Source of the DNA: Burkholderia sp. Ax-1719
Lineage (GTDB): Bacteria > Pseudomonadota > Gammaproteobacteria > Burkholderiales > Burkholderiaceae
Length of the DNA stretch: 64,000 nucleotides
Assembly: GCF_011753055.1 (NCBI RefSeq)
Contig: NZ_VWWJ01000001.1
Location: forward strand, 124,001-188,000
Reading direction: 5' to 3'
A program made the translations under genes and the position numbers. The notes under the pieces are model-generated. The model was not told the DNA's origin. It did not search any database and was given only the letters and a program-made list of their open reading frames with translations. Every line of letters starts with the position of its first letter. The first letter of the stretch is position 1. This document shows positions 7,988-17,222 of this stretch, one piece after another.

Positions 7988-9629
7988 GCAGCGCTTGCGT
8001 CACGTCTTCCGAGAACCGCATCGGCCGGCCTTCGATGAGCACGCGCTCCGGATGCGCGGGATCGCGCTCGATGGCCGGCAAGCCGTGCGCCAGTAGCGCG
8101 CGTGCGCACGCCGGCCAGTCGGGCTGATCGAATCCCGTGGGTTCGTTGACGCTCGCCCACGACAACGTGCCGAGCGCATCGCTGCCATAGCCATGCGCCT
8201 CGCGCCAGTTCGCGCCATGAGCCAGCAGAAAGTCCGTCAAGGCGGCGTCGCCACGGAAGACGGCGTGATTAAGCGCCGACGCATTCCAGTCGCCGCCGCG
8301 CGCTTCGATCGGCCAGCCCAGTTCGACCATCAGGCGCACGGCGTCGTCCGATCCCCACGCGGCAGCATCGGGCAACAGGCGTAACGGGTCGCCTGGATCC
8401 GCCGCGAGCGAGCGCGGCAGTTCGGGATGCTGCGCCTGAATGCGGCGCGCCTCCTGCGCATCGGCACGTGCACAGGCCGCCACGAAGCGGTCTTCATCGC
8501 TCAGGGCGTCCTGCGCCCCCGCTGCGCGCAGACGCTCGGCCACATCGGTCAGCCCGGTGCGCATGGCAAGCCGATACGCGCTAACGCCCGCTGCGGTCTG
8601 CGCATGAGGATCGGCGCCTGCTTTCAGCAGCGCATCGATATGACCCACCGAGCGGCGCACCGCGATCGCGCGCAGCAGCGGCGCGCCCCAGGGTTTCGTC
8701 GGCCCGGCGCCCGCCGGTTCGTTCGGATCGCCGCCGTAGGCGAGCAGCAATTCAAGCGCCGCCGGTTCCGGCATATCGAGCGCTCGCCGCAACGCGTTCG
8801 TGCCGCTCACGTGCGCGCCGCCATCGAGCAGCAAGCGCGTGCAGGCCGGGTTCTCCAGCGAGTGATAGAGCGACTCGCCATCGTTGGGATTTGCGCCGGC
8901 CGCCAGCAGCATGGCCGTGAGCGCCGGATCGCGATTGACGCCCGCCGCGCCGTACAGAGCGCTCAGCGGCCCGTTTTCGTCGGGCACGGCAAGCGAAGCC
9001 GGAGGAAAGCGGTTGTAGATGGCTTGATCCGGATCGGCGCCAGCATCGAGCAGGACGCGCGCGCAGTCGCGCAAACGGGCGGCGTACTCGGGGATCTGCC
9101 CGAGCCGCGAATGCGTGACGGCGACCAGCGGCGGCAGTGCAAGCGGTCCGCCCGCGCGGTTGCGCCAGCCGGGATCGGCGTCGACGGCGCGCCGCACGGC
9201 TTCGACATGCCCGGCCGCGCAGGCCACCCAGACATCGGCGACAACCAGCTCCGGGTGATCGTGCAGCAGTTGAGCCGCTACTCGCGGGCGCGCCGCGTCG
9301 TAGTTGCCGGTGACGTCGCCGCCATAGGCGAGATCGAGCCAGCGTCGGATCAGCGTCGACTGCGTCTGCTGCGCCACGGCGCGCGCCTCGACGACAACGT
9401 TGAGATCCGCCCATGAACTGAAGCCGTATTCGCGCGCGATGCAGGACTGCGCATCGTGCAGACGCAGTTGCAGCGCGATCACTTCGGCCGGGGTGCGATG
9501 AGCGGCGGCGGGGAGCGCCGCGATGAAGCGCGCGAGCGCCTGTGGGTCACCATGGCGATACAGGCGCAAGAGTTCCTTGGCCTGCTTTTTCAGATGATCG
9601 GCATGAGCCCTGGGAGGCAGTGTTTGCAT
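7950..9629 (-). CDS. Ankyrin-repeat protein
   Basis: A 559-residue cytoplasmic protein made largely of ankyrin-like repeats, with recurring units such as ARVLLDAGADPDQAIYN, TAMLLAAGANPNDG, LELLLAYGGDPNEPAG and DALLKAGADPHAQTAAG. The N-terminal part (HADHLKKQAKELLRLYRHGD, then AREYGFSSWADLN) is found at the start of many bacterial ankyrin proteins. It presumably acts through protein-protein contacts; no catalytic domain is visible and the partner is unknown. The start is set by GAGGATGTC just upstream of the ATG at 9629. Confidence 0.85.
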   Translation of the reverse strand: MQTLPPRAHADHLKKQAKELLRLYRHGDPQALARFIAALPAAAHRTPAEVIALQLRLHDAQSCIAREYGFSSWADLNVVVEARAVAQQTQSTLIRRWLDLAYGGDVTGNYDAARPRVAAQLLHDHPELVVADVWVACAAGHVEAVRRAVDADPGWRNRAGGPLALPPLVAVTHSRLGQIPEYAARLRDCARVLLDAGADPDQAIYNRFPPASLAVPDENGPLSALYGAAGVNRDPALTAMLLAAGANPNDGESLYHSLENPACTRLLLDGGAHVSGTNALRRALDMPEPAALELLLAYGGDPNEPAGAGPTKPWGAPLLRAIAVRRSVGHIDALLKAGADPHAQTAAGVSAYRLAMRTGLTDVAERLRAAGAQDALSDEDRFVAACARADAQEARRIQAQHPELPRSLAADPGDPLRLLPDAAAWGSDDAVRLMVELGWPIEARGGDWNASALNHAVFRGDAALTDFLLAHGANWREAHGYGSDALGTLSWASVNEPTGFDQPDWPACARALLAHGLPAIERDPAHPERVLIEGRPMRFSEDVTQALLSDRSSSTMTAS

Positions 9630-9817
9630 GACATCCTCGTGCAGTCTTGCCGAAGGTCCGCAATACCGGCAGCACAAAGGATGGGAAATCCTGGCTTGAA
9701 GCGACAGGTGGGTTCAACCCTTTCCGCGGACCCGGAAGCGGCCTGCACCGCTTGAGACAGAGGGTACGGGAGCCCGGTTCGGGCCGTCAAGCCTGCAAGC
9801 AGGCGGGAAAGCGGCAT

Positions 9818-9835
9818 AAACCGTATATACTGTTT
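9818..9835. promoter_or_regulatory. 18-bp near-palindrome over a -10-like element
   Basis: AAACCGTATATACTGTTT matches its own reverse complement at 16 of 18 positions and contains TATACT, a good -10 hexamer, 31 bases before the start of the next gene. No clear -35 is seen. It is a plausible operator for self-repression by that gene's product, which has a ribbon-helix-helix-like end; this is inference. Confidence 0.45.
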
Positions 9836-9861
9836 TATCGTTTCATATTCGAGAATCCAGC

Positions 9862-10386
9862 ATGACCACCGTAATCGCCCGCAAGCCCACGAAGAAAGCG
9901 TTTCACTTCCCCACCTCCGGGGACGCAAAGCGCGCCCAACGCAAGGCTGCAGCGAAGGCCGAAGCCGCTGAGGTCGTCGTTCAGGCCAAAGCGTCCGAAG
10001 AGCCGAAAGAACCCAAGGTCCAGGCGGACGTCGTGGCGTCGGCGAAACCCGTAAAGGCGGAGAAGGCAGAGAAGGCGCAGAAAGCCGCGAAGAAGGCGGC
10101 CAAAACCGCGAAGACGCCGCGCGTGCGGGAACTGGCCGTCAAGGCCAAGGTCAAGCCGGCAAAGAAAGAGAAAGTCATTCGCGACAGCTTCACGATGCCG
10201 AAGGCCGATCACGAGCGCCTCGCCGTGCTCAAGCGCAAGTGCCTGGATGCGGGCATCAGCGTCAAAAAGAGCGAACTGCTGCGCGCCGGCATCCAGTTGC
10301 TGGATTCGGCTTCGTCCAAGCGTTTGCTGGCTGCGATTTCGGCGCTTGAAACCGTCAAGACCGGGCGCCCGGCCAAGGGCGAGTAA
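9862..10386 (+). CDS. Lys/Ala-rich protein with putative ribbon-helix-helix C-terminus
   Basis: A 174-residue, strongly basic protein. Residues about 25-105 are low-complexity Ala/Lys/Glu/Val sequence resembling histone-H1-like tails. Residues about 108-155 (RDSFTMPKADHERLAVLKRKCLDAG…KSELLRAGIQLL) look like a short strand followed by two helices, as in ribbon-helix-helix DNA-binding proteins. It probably binds nucleic acid, but no family name can be assigned with certainty. An 18-bp palindrome lies in its promoter region. Confidence 0.7.
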   Translation: MTTVIARKPTKKAFHFPTSGDAKRAQRKAAAKAEAAEVVVQAKASEEPKEPKVQADVVASAKPVKAEKAEKAQKAAKKAAKTAKTPRVRELAVKAKVKPAKKEKVIRDSFTMPKADHERLAVLKRKCLDAGISVKKSELLRAGIQLLDSASSKRLLAAISALETVKTGRPAKGE

Positions 10387-10454
10387 AAGCTAGCTGCGGG
10401 TCACGGCGACGGCGGCTTGCTGCCGCTTGCCGCCGCTTGCTGCCTCTCGCTGCC

Positions 10455-10763
10455 TCACATGGTGCTGAACGAACTGCACCAGCCCGCTGCGGCCACCCGC
10501 TTGCCGCTGAACAGCAAACAATCCCCCCATTTGTCGTCCGCACCTGCCTGAAACAGCGAACAGCTGCGGCAGTCCTGGCCCGGTTTATAGGTGGGGAATT
10601 GTTTGGGGTCCACGGTCGTGGCGACGGCCTTGTAGCCCAAACGGCGCGCCTGCTCGTCGGACTCAGCCAAAGTGGGTTCGTCGGCCAGGGCTTCGCCGGC
10701 CAGCGCGAGCGAAGTAGCCGAACACAGACTCAAAACCAGAAACTTTCGACGCGATGTATTCAT
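10455..10763 (-). CDS. High-potential iron-sulfur protein (HiPIP), Tat-exported
   Basis: A 102-residue precursor. The N-terminus has a twin-arginine signal (SRRKFLVLS, then a hydrophobic stretch to ALA near residue 27). The mature part has the four HiPIP cluster ligands, C65, C68, C82 and C96, in the pattern CRSC…DCLLFSGK…GWCSSF. HiPIPs are small periplasmic electron carriers with a [4Fe-4S] cluster. No obvious electron donor or acceptor gene lies beside it, so its partner is unknown. Confidence 0.93.
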   Translation of the reverse strand: MNTSRRKFLVLSLCSATSLALAGEALADEPTLAESDEQARRLGYKAVATTVDPKQFPTYKPGQDCRSCSLFQAGADDKWGDCLLFSGKRVAAAGWCSSFSTM

Positions 10764-10874
10764 CGTGGGGGAGACACTTTTGGTATGGGTGGGAAGGCGA
10801 CGTGCCGCAGTGCAGCACGTCGCGCATATCCGGTAGTGTCTCAGGCTGCCTGCTTTTATGCAGCGTGACGCGCC

Positions 10875-11129
10875 TTAGCCCGTCGCGCCCGCGCCGTACA
10901 GATCGTTGTCTTCGCCTCGCGCGGCTTCCTGGGTGTACATCGCCAGCACGCGGCCCACATCGCGCACGAACTCCTCCATGGCATCGATGCACTCGGGATC
11001 GTCCGGGGCGTAGTCTTCGGGGTTCCGTTTGCCCTGGGCGCGCCGGATCGCACGGATGCTGGCCTCGAGGGCGCGTGCCTCGGCCCAGATCGGGTCATTT
11101 TCGGGAAGTTTGGGTTGTTCGTGCGCCAT
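10875..11129 (-). CDS. Hypothetical acidic protein
   Basis: An 84-residue acidic, apparently soluble protein (starting MAHEQPKLPENDPIW), mostly predicted helical from its composition, with no signal peptide, membrane segment or cysteine pair. I recognise no family. It lies 111 bases upstream of the HiPIP gene on the same strand and 72 bases downstream of the SanA-like gene. Normal codon bias and lack of a better frame support it being real. Confidence 0.55.
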   Translation of the reverse strand: MAHEQPKLPENDPIWAEARALEASIRAIRRAQGKRNPEDYAPDDPECIDAMEEFVRDVGRVLAMYTQEAARGEDNDLYGAGATG

Positions 11130-11201
11130 GCCTGGATTTTCGGCAGGCTGCGAACAAACTTTAGGAGTGTCGCTTCAGGTTTTCGACTCCATCCGCGACC
11201 C

Positions 11202-11870
11202 TTATTTGCCCAGTCCCACCAGCCCCATCAGAAAAAGTACCGGCCGGAACGAGACCGGCCGCGCATCGGCATTCAGTCCAAGCCGTACGCGATACACCGC
11301 CAGCGCGGGCACCTCACGCCAGCTCGAATAAAGATCCATGAAACGGAATGCGCGCGGGTAAGCGCCGTAGACCCGCGGCGCGCCCGCTTCCTCGAAAGCA
11401 AAGCGCGCACGCGGCAGGTGGTAATACTGCGACACCAGCAGCACGCGCGACAGTCCTTGCTCGCGCATATACGCGACGGCGTTGCGCGCCGTCGCCAGCG
11501 TGTTGTCGCCGGCCCGATCGACGACGATGCGATCGTCAGGCACGCCGCGCGCGAGCAGATACGTGCGCATGGCCCCCGCTTCGTCGAGACCCGGTCCGTC
11601 GATACTGCCGCTCACGAAGACACGCGGGCATTCTCCCGCCCGATAACACTGCAGCGCGACATCCAGACGCGCAGCCAGAATGGGTTTTGGCGTGCCGTCG
11701 TCCTCCAGCGCATTGCCAAACACCACGGCTAGATCGGCGCGTTCATAGGGCGACGTCAAGCCGCATACACAGACATAGGCCGCAGCCGCCACCCATGCCA
11801 CGAGAGCAAGCACGGCGATCAACACGACGAAGCGAACTGCGCGGCTGCGAAAAAGAAGTCGAGCGGACAT
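11202..11870 (-). CDS. SanA/YdcF-like membrane protein (DUF218)
   Basis: About 222 residues: one N-terminal transmembrane segment (VVLIAVLALVAWVAAAAYVCVC), then a DUF218 domain facing the periplasm. Family features are ADLAVVFGNAL, the ARLDVALQCYRAGECPRVFVSGS segment, DRAGDNTLATARNA and LLVSQYYHLPRARFAF. E. coli SanA of the same family affects vancomycin exclusion at high temperature; the biochemical activity of the group is not settled. An ATG 13 codons upstream, at 11909, is also possible; neither has a convincing ribosome site. Confidence 0.8.
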   Translation of the reverse strand: MSARLLFRSRAVRFVVLIAVLALVAWVAAAAYVCVCGLTSPYERADLAVVFGNALEDDGTPKPILAARLDVALQCYRAGECPRVFVSGSIDGPGLDEAGAMRTYLLARGVPDDRIVVDRAGDNTLATARNAVAYMREQGLSRVLLVSQYYHLPRARFAFEEAGAPRVYGAYPRAFRFMDLYSSWREVPALAVYRVRLGLNADARPVSFRPVLFLMGLVGLGK

Positions 11871-11940
11871 GAAGGCGATCGGCACAAAAAAGGCTCGTGA
11901 ATATAGCATCGCCCTGTTTCACGCGCGCCTACGCTGCAGC

Positions 11941-13197
11941 TCAACCTTGCGCCACCGCCAGACGTATCGTCTTTTCACGCCCTGCCATGCGCCCGGCATG
12001 CTCTCCCAGCTTTTGCGCATACCAGTTCGTGAAGCGAGTGAGCATGAACTCCGGAGGCGCATAGGGCCCCGGCGTATAGGCCTTCGAATTCACGCCGCGC
12101 TGGTTGTGCGCCACCAGCGTGGCATCCTGCGCATTGGTGGCGCGCCAGACTTCGATCAGCGTCTCGATGTCGTAATCGACGCCTTCCACCGCGTCTTCAT
12201 GCACGAGCCAGGTGGTCTTGAGCTCGGTCTGCGTCGCCGATATCGGCAAGACGCGGAAGTGAATGATATGGTCCGAGAGAAAGTGATTCCAGTTGTTCGG
12301 AACCCTGAACATTCTCACCGATCCCAGATCACGTTCCGTGAAATCGCCCAGCAGCTTGTTGCATGCGGGCCGTCCATCCGCGGTGAACGATACCGCGCCG
12401 CGATGAAACGGCAAGCGGATGCAACGGAACTCCGTGCCGCCGTCGGCCGGTTGATGCGGCAAGCCCAGGCTGTCCCACAGCGCGGTCTTTTCCTGCATCA
12501 GCAACTGGAAATCGCGGTTCGCGCGCGGATCGTCGGGCAAGGCGAATTCGATCAGCGTGGCCAGCAGTTCCGGATGGCTGCCGATGCAGTGATAGCACTC
12601 GCGATTGTTTTCGATCACGAGCTTCCAGTTTGCGTCCTCGACGATGGTCATCGAGAACGCCACCTTGGTGCGCTCGGGATGATGCGGCGCAATGTAGGGC
12701 GTCACCGCTGCCTTGAAGCGCGCGATATCGGGCGGTGTATCGGCGATGCAGAGATAAACCATGCCGCAGATCACTTCGACATGCACCGCACGCAGCCCAT
12801 GTTCGCTGCGATCGAAATCCGCGGGCATCTGGCGCGCACTTTTGAGCGTGCCGTCGAGTTCATAGACCCACTGATGATATGGACACACCAGGCGCTTCGC
12901 GTGCCCCGCCGCCCCGGTGCACAGCAGCGAACCCCGATGGCGGCAGGTGTTGAAAAACGCCCCCACCGCGCCGTCCTTGCCGCGCAGCACGATCACCGAC
13001 GTCTCGCCAATCGCGAGCGTGATGTAATCGCCCTCGCGCGGAATCTCCGCAACGTTGCAGGCGAACAGCCATTCGTTCGAGAACACCGCGTCGATATCGA
13101 GTTCGTGGAACGAAGGGTCGGTATAGAAGGGGCGTTCGAGGCTGTAGCCTTCGCGGCGCGCGGCAAGCAGGCTGCGCAGATGGGCGGGATCGATCAC
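11941..13197 (-). CDS. Rieske aromatic-ring-hydroxylating-type oxygenase, GbcA-like
   Basis: A 418-residue oxygenase component. The Rieske [2Fe-2S] ligands are C85-x-H87 and C105-x2-H108 (CRHRG…CPYHQW). The bridging acid and Fe(II) histidines are E200, H203 and H208 (NRECYHCIGSHPE). The sequence runs very close to the glycine-betaine/stachydrine demethylase group, including WLVHEDAVEGVDYD and NQRGVNSKAYTPGPY. It should oxidatively demethylate a quaternary amine, the exact one unknown. No reductase of its own is adjacent; CntB across the divergent promoter is a candidate donor. It follows the LysR gene by 35 bases. Confidence 0.85.
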   Translation of the reverse strand: MIDPAHLRSLLAARREGYSLERPFYTDPSFHELDIDAVFSNEWLFACNVAEIPREGDYITLAIGETSVIVLRGKDGAVGAFFNTCRHRGSLLCTGAAGHAKRLVCPYHQWVYELDGTLKSARQMPADFDRSEHGLRAVHVEVICGMVYLCIADTPPDIARFKAAVTPYIAPHHPERTKVAFSMTIVEDANWKLVIENNRECYHCIGSHPELLATLIEFALPDDPRANRDFQLLMQEKTALWDSLGLPHQPADGGTEFRCIRLPFHRGAVSFTADGRPACNKLLGDFTERDLGSVRMFRVPNNWNHFLSDHIIHFRVLPISATQTELKTTWLVHEDAVEGVDYDIETLIEVWRATNAQDATLVAHNQRGVNSKAYTPGPYAPPEFMLTRFTNWYAQKLGEHAGRMAGREKTIRLAVAQG

Positions 13198-13232
13198 TTG
13201 GGTTTCCTGTTCCGTATTGCTGTTACGTCGGT

Positions 13233-14216
13233 TTACTCGGATTCAAAGACAGGTTCGGGCATAGGCGCTTCGCCCGGCGCGAGAGCCTCGATCGGCGCGG
13301 TGTCGCCAAGTCCCGCCAGCGCAAAGGCTTCGGCAAGAAACTCCACGCAGGCCTTGACCCTGGCCGACTGCGCAAGACGCTCGGGGAATACGGCCCACAC
13401 ATTGGCCGGCTGCGTGACGTCGGGCAGCACGCGCACCAGCCGTCCTTCGTCCAGCAGCGGCTGCACGTCCCAGATCGAACGCAGCACGATGCCGCGCCCC
13501 GCCAGCGCCCATTGCACGGCGGCCTCGCCGTGGTTGGTCGAAAGCGGCCCGGTCACCTTCACGCAGACGGATTCACCGTGCGCATCGAGACGCCACACGC
13601 CAAACGGATGATCGCGTTCCTTGATCGCCAGACACGCATGCGAATCGAGATCGGCGATCGTGCGCGGCGCGCCGTGCAGCGTGAGATACGTCGGCGACGC
13701 ACACAACACGCGGTAATTGCTGGCCAGCCGCTTTGCAATCAGATGCCCCGCGATCTCGTCGCCGATGCGCACGTCCAGATCGAAGCCCTCGCCCGCCACG
13801 TCCACCACGCGGTCGAACAGATCGAGCCGCACATTCAGTTGCGGATAGCGGTCCGACATCGCCGCGAGCGCGGGCGCAACGAACTTGCGCCCGAAGCCAA
13901 AACTGCTGGACACGCGCAGCGTGCCGCGCGGCATGCGCTGCGTGAGCGAGACGTCTTCGACAAGCTGATCGACGTCGTCGAGAATCTTCTCGGCCCACGC
14001 GAGCACGCGCTCGCCCGCCGCCGTGATGGCCACGCGGCGCGTCGAGCGATGTAGCAGACGCGTGCCCAGGCTCGCTTCGAGCACGCCCACGCGTTTGCTC
14101 ACATAGGCGGCCGACGCGTTGAGCGCCTCGGCCGCGCCGCTGAAGCTCGATTTGCGCGCGACCGTGCAGAACACGCGCAGATCGTCCAGTTCTGGAGTGC
14201 CAGGCAGTTTGAGCAT
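13233..14216 (-). CDS. LysR-family transcriptional regulator
   Basis: A 327-residue LysR protein. The winged helix-turn-helix is at about residues 9-68 (DLRVFCTVARKSSFSGAAEALNASAAYVSKRVGVLEASLG), followed by the two-lobed co-inducer domain from about 95. Its ATG overlaps the stop codon of the porin gene by one base (TGATG), so the two are translationally coupled. It probably senses a quaternary amine or breakdown product and controls the divergent promoter region at 16860-17302; that is inferred from gene order. Confidence 0.9.
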   Translation of the reverse strand: MLKLPGTPELDDLRVFCTVARKSSFSGAAEALNASAAYVSKRVGVLEASLGTRLLHRSTRRVAITAAGERVLAWAEKILDDVDQLVEDVSLTQRMPRGTLRVSSSFGFGRKFVAPALAAMSDRYPQLNVRLDLFDRVVDVAGEGFDLDVRIGDEIAGHLIAKRLASNYRVLCASPTYLTLHGAPRTIADLDSHACLAIKERDHPFGVWRLDAHGESVCVKVTGPLSTNHGEAAVQWALAGRGIVLRSIWDVQPLLDEGRLVRVLPDVTQPANVWAVFPERLAQSARVKACVEFLAEAFALAGLGDTAPIEALAPGEAPMPEPVFESE

Positions 14217-15382
14217 CAGAAGGAATGGCGCATGCCGATACGCACATCGGCCTGGGTCGTGGTGGTGGACGGCGTGAAGCTGTAGCCAATCACTGCATCC
14301 ACGCCTTGCGACGCCTTCAGCCAGTCGCCGGAGAGATAGACGTCCGTGCGCTTGGACAGCAGATAGTGCACGCCTGCCGACAGCATGTTCCAGTGATGCG
14401 CATCGAAATGCGTGTACTGGTAACCGCCTACCAGACTCAAGGCCGGCGTGACCTGCCAGTTCGCGCCGCCTTCGCCCACCTGCATATGCTGGCTCTGGCC
14501 CAGCGCCTTGATCTGCGTGTAGGTGAAGTCGCCCATCAGCGTGACGTTGCCGATCGCGTAGCTCGCGCCCGCGCCGAACGCACCCTGCTTGTCCACCGGA
14601 AACGGCGTATCAGCATAAAGGTCGTTGACCGCGCCCGTGCCGGGATCGACGCTCACGGTCGGCTGCCCGAAGAACGAATGCACGCCGATCATCGCGTAAG
14701 GATCGAACGCGTAAATGCCCGAGGGATTGTTCAGCTGCGTATAGGCCGTGCCCATCGAGAACGCGCCGCGCTGATATTGCGCGCCCACGCTCCACGCGCT
14801 GCCGTTGTGAAAGCTGCCCGGTGTATTGCTGAACGAATACATGCCGCCAAACTGGAAGCCGCCGTACGTGTTCGACATGAACTTCACCGCATTCGGCAGA
14901 TGATCGCCATTCATGCGGTCGAAATCGCCCTGATTGATGGCGTAGCCGCTCGCCCACGCGGAGACGTTGTAGAGATAGATCATCTCCTGCGTCATGTCGA
15001 TCTGGTTGCCGAAGGTCAGCGTGCCCCAGTCGTTCTGCAGCCCCACATAGGCGGCGCGGCCGAACAGGGAGCCGCCGTTGGAAATCTGGCCGTTACCCAG
15101 ATGGAAGCCGCTTTCCAGCTTGAAAATGGCTTTCAGGCCGCCGCCCAGATCCTCGCTGCCCTTGATGCCCCAACGGTTCGCATACGAAATGCCGTCGTCG
15201 AACTTCACCTGATGCGCGCCGCCCGCATTGCTCACATAGGTGACGCCCGCATCCAGCACGCCGTAGAACGTCACGCTGCTTTGCGCGCGGGCCGCAACGG
15301 GGACGGCAGCAAGCGGCAGCGCAGCCAGAGTCAGCACAGCCGCATGCAGCGCGCTCGTGCGCAGTGTCTTCATCGAATTCAT
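14216..15382 (-). CDS. General porin, Burkholderia type
   Basis: A 388-residue outer-membrane protein with a signal peptide ending near ARA-QSSVTFYG. The mature start SSVTFYGVLDAGVTYVSN, the motif SRWGIKGSEDLGGGLKA (here NRWGIKGSEDLGGGLKA) and the terminal phenylalanine (RIGMRHSF) are typical of trimeric 16-strand porins of this order. It likely admits small solutes for the neighbouring permease. It is 31 bases downstream of the NCS1 gene, in the same operon. Confidence 0.92.
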   Translation of the reverse strand: MNSMKTLRTSALHAAVLTLAALPLAAVPVAARAQSSVTFYGVLDAGVTYVSNAGGAHQVKFDDGISYANRWGIKGSEDLGGGLKAIFKLESGFHLGNGQISNGGSLFGRAAYVGLQNDWGTLTFGNQIDMTQEMIYLYNVSAWASGYAINQGDFDRMNGDHLPNAVKFMSNTYGGFQFGGMYSFSNTPGSFHNGSAWSVGAQYQRGAFSMGTAYTQLNNPSGIYAFDPYAMIGVHSFFGQPTVSVDPGTGAVNDLYADTPFPVDKQGAFGAGASYAIGNVTLMGDFTYTQIKALGQSQHMQVGEGGANWQVTPALSLVGGYQYTHFDAHHWNMLSAGVHYLLSKRTDVYLSGDWLKASQGVDAVIGYSFTPSTTTTQADVRIGMRHSF

Positions 15383-15413
15383 GTCGCTATCTTGTGGTTG
15401 TTATCGTGTGGGA

Positions 15414-16859
15414 TCAGTTCAGGCCGCGGTCGGCTTCGCGCACGAGACGGCGTTCCTGTTCGATGTCGAGCGAGCGGCAGGTCCACAGATAGACCAGCGC
15501 GGCGACAGGCAGCCCCACCAGCATTGCGACATCGGTGCCACCCAGCATGCGCGCGACTGGGCCGGTGTAGATATCCGTCTTGAAGAACGGGATCATCGCG
15601 ACGAAACCCACCGCATACGCGGTCAGGCCGCGCCAGTTCCAGCGCCCATAAATGCCGCGCGGGTTGAAGATCTCGCGCACCGAGTAATGCGAATGGCGCA
15701 CCACGAAGAAGTCGATCAGGTTGATGGCGGTCCACGGCGTGAACAGATAGCCCAGGATGCCGAGGAAATCGCCGAACTTGCCCATGAAGTTATCCGACGC
15801 CGAGAACGCCAGCGAGGTCGCCACCAGCGCCACGACGATCAGGCTCACGATGCGCTTGCTTGCGTTCGACTTGAGCGGCTTGAACGAATCGGTGATGCTG
15901 AGCAGCGTGAGCGACGCGCCGTAGAAGTTGAGCCCCGAAATCGCCAGCAGTCCCAGCAGTGCGAGCAGCAGCGTGACCGTACCGAAGCCCGGGAAAATCA
16001 GATCGCCGGCACGCTGGACCGCATCCGAAATTTCGATCTGCGCATTGAGCGCGGCCGCCGCCGTGCCCACCAGCATCATCCAGACACCGCCGATCAGCGC
16101 GCCCAGGAAGGTCCACCAGAAGGTTGCGCGTACACCGGTATTGGGTGGCAGGTATCGCGAGTAGTCCGAAACGTAGATCGACCACGAGAGCTGATAAGCG
16201 GCGGCCGAAAACAGCTGAACGAGAAACGGCGTGGCCTTGAAACCCGCGAAGCTCAGTTGCGCGGCAGGGAACGGCATCTTCACGCACATGCCCACGCTGA
16301 AGATGGTGAGCGCGATGAGCAGCGCGAACGCAAGCCAGCGCTGCGCCTTGTGAATCAGGTCATAGCCGAACACGGCGAGACCGACTGCCAGCACGGTAAA
16401 CACGATGTAACTCAGATGCGGTTCCGTGCCCAGCAGATGGTGGGCAGTCTGCCCCGCCATCAATTGATTGAAGGAGTTGTAGCCAATGTAGGTGACGAGC
16501 GCGACCACCCATACCAGCAGTGCGCCCATATAGCCAAACTGCGGGCGCGACTGGATCATCTGCGGCAAACCCAGTTGCGGCCCCTGACTCGAATGGAACG
16601 CCATGAAGAAGGTGCCCAGCACATTGCCGAGCACGATGGCGATCGCACTCCACAGCAGATTGCCGCCCATGCTGATGCCGATTGCGCCCGCCGCGATGGT
16701 TGCCAGATTGGCGTCGCCGGTAAACCACACCGGCCACAGATGCCACGCCTTGCCTTTGCGTTCCGCGAGCGGCACGTAGTCAATCGAGCGCGATTCGATC
16801 CGCGATTTGCCGCGCGACGGCTCGCCGGCCAGCGCTTCGGCCATTGCCTCTTGTCTCAT
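15414..16859 (-). CDS. NCS1-family nucleobase:cation-symporter-like permease
   Basis: A 481-residue, about 12-segment inner-membrane transporter. The early segment WPVWFTGDANLATIAAGAIGISMGGNLLWSAIAIVLG is the first NCS1 signature region, and LLVWVVALVTYIGYNSFNQLMAGQ and the loop SIYVSDYSRYLPPNTGV also fit. NCS1 carriers usually move purines, pyrimidines, hydantoins or vitamins. Here it is first in an operon with a porin, a LysR regulator and a quaternary-amine oxygenase, so its substrate may be an amine instead; this is inference. The start follows an excellent GGAGGAG site, which rules out the longer upstream ATG. Confidence 0.87.
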   Translation of the reverse strand: MRQEAMAEALAGEPSRGKSRIESRSIDYVPLAERKGKAWHLWPVWFTGDANLATIAAGAIGISMGGNLLWSAIAIVLGNVLGTFFMAFHSSQGPQLGLPQMIQSRPQFGYMGALLVWVVALVTYIGYNSFNQLMAGQTAHHLLGTEPHLSYIVFTVLAVGLAVFGYDLIHKAQRWLAFALLIALTIFSVGMCVKMPFPAAQLSFAGFKATPFLVQLFSAAAYQLSWSIYVSDYSRYLPPNTGVRATFWWTFLGALIGGVWMMLVGTAAAALNAQIEISDAVQRAGDLIFPGFGTVTLLLALLGLLAISGLNFYGASLTLLSITDSFKPLKSNASKRIVSLIVVALVATSLAFSASDNFMGKFGDFLGILGYLFTPWTAINLIDFFVVRHSHYSVREIFNPRGIYGRWNWRGLTAYAVGFVAMIPFFKTDIYTGPVARMLGGTDVAMLVGLPVAALVYLWTCRSLDIEQERRLVREADRGLN

Positions 16860-16974
16860 GTCTCCTCCAGTTGTGGGGTGGCGCGGGCCGCCTCGCCTTA
16901 GACGAAGCCACCTCGCGCATCGCGCGCGGCTGCGGAAAGCTTTTCCCGATCCGGCCACGGCATGGTTATCCTAC

Positions 16975-16999
16975 GGTTAACGACAAACCACTGGTTAAC
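16975..16999. promoter_or_regulatory. Paired GGTTAAC elements, putative operator
   Basis: GGTTAAC occurs at 16975-16981 and again at 16993-16999, 18 bases apart, so on the same face of the helix within error. Each contains the palindrome GTTAAC. A candidate binding site for one of the local regulators on the permease side. Confidence 0.45.
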
Positions 17000-17222
17000 A
17001 ATAGTACGCATCCTGGAGGGGTGAGACGCACTATCGCATCCTCCTATTGACGGCCCTCACGAAATCGATTTGCTTTGCGGCCGCGCATCTCCCATTGATA
17101 TTTATTAGTAAGCATACGCGCTGCGAATCAACGCAGGATCGCTTTCATCGTTGTTCAGTGTGACGTCGAGGGATAACCCTGATCCCTCATCGGCGGAATT
17201 TCTCTTATCCTCTCGTTAACCT

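Noticed and set aside
9700..9790. tRNA-like GGTTCAA sequence in the gap upstream of the basic protein gene
   Set aside because: No acceptor stem or cloverleaf can be built around it.
11869..13611. 580-codon + strand frame opposite the Rieske and LysR genes
   Set aside because: Antisense shadow; both minus-strand genes have clear family motifs.
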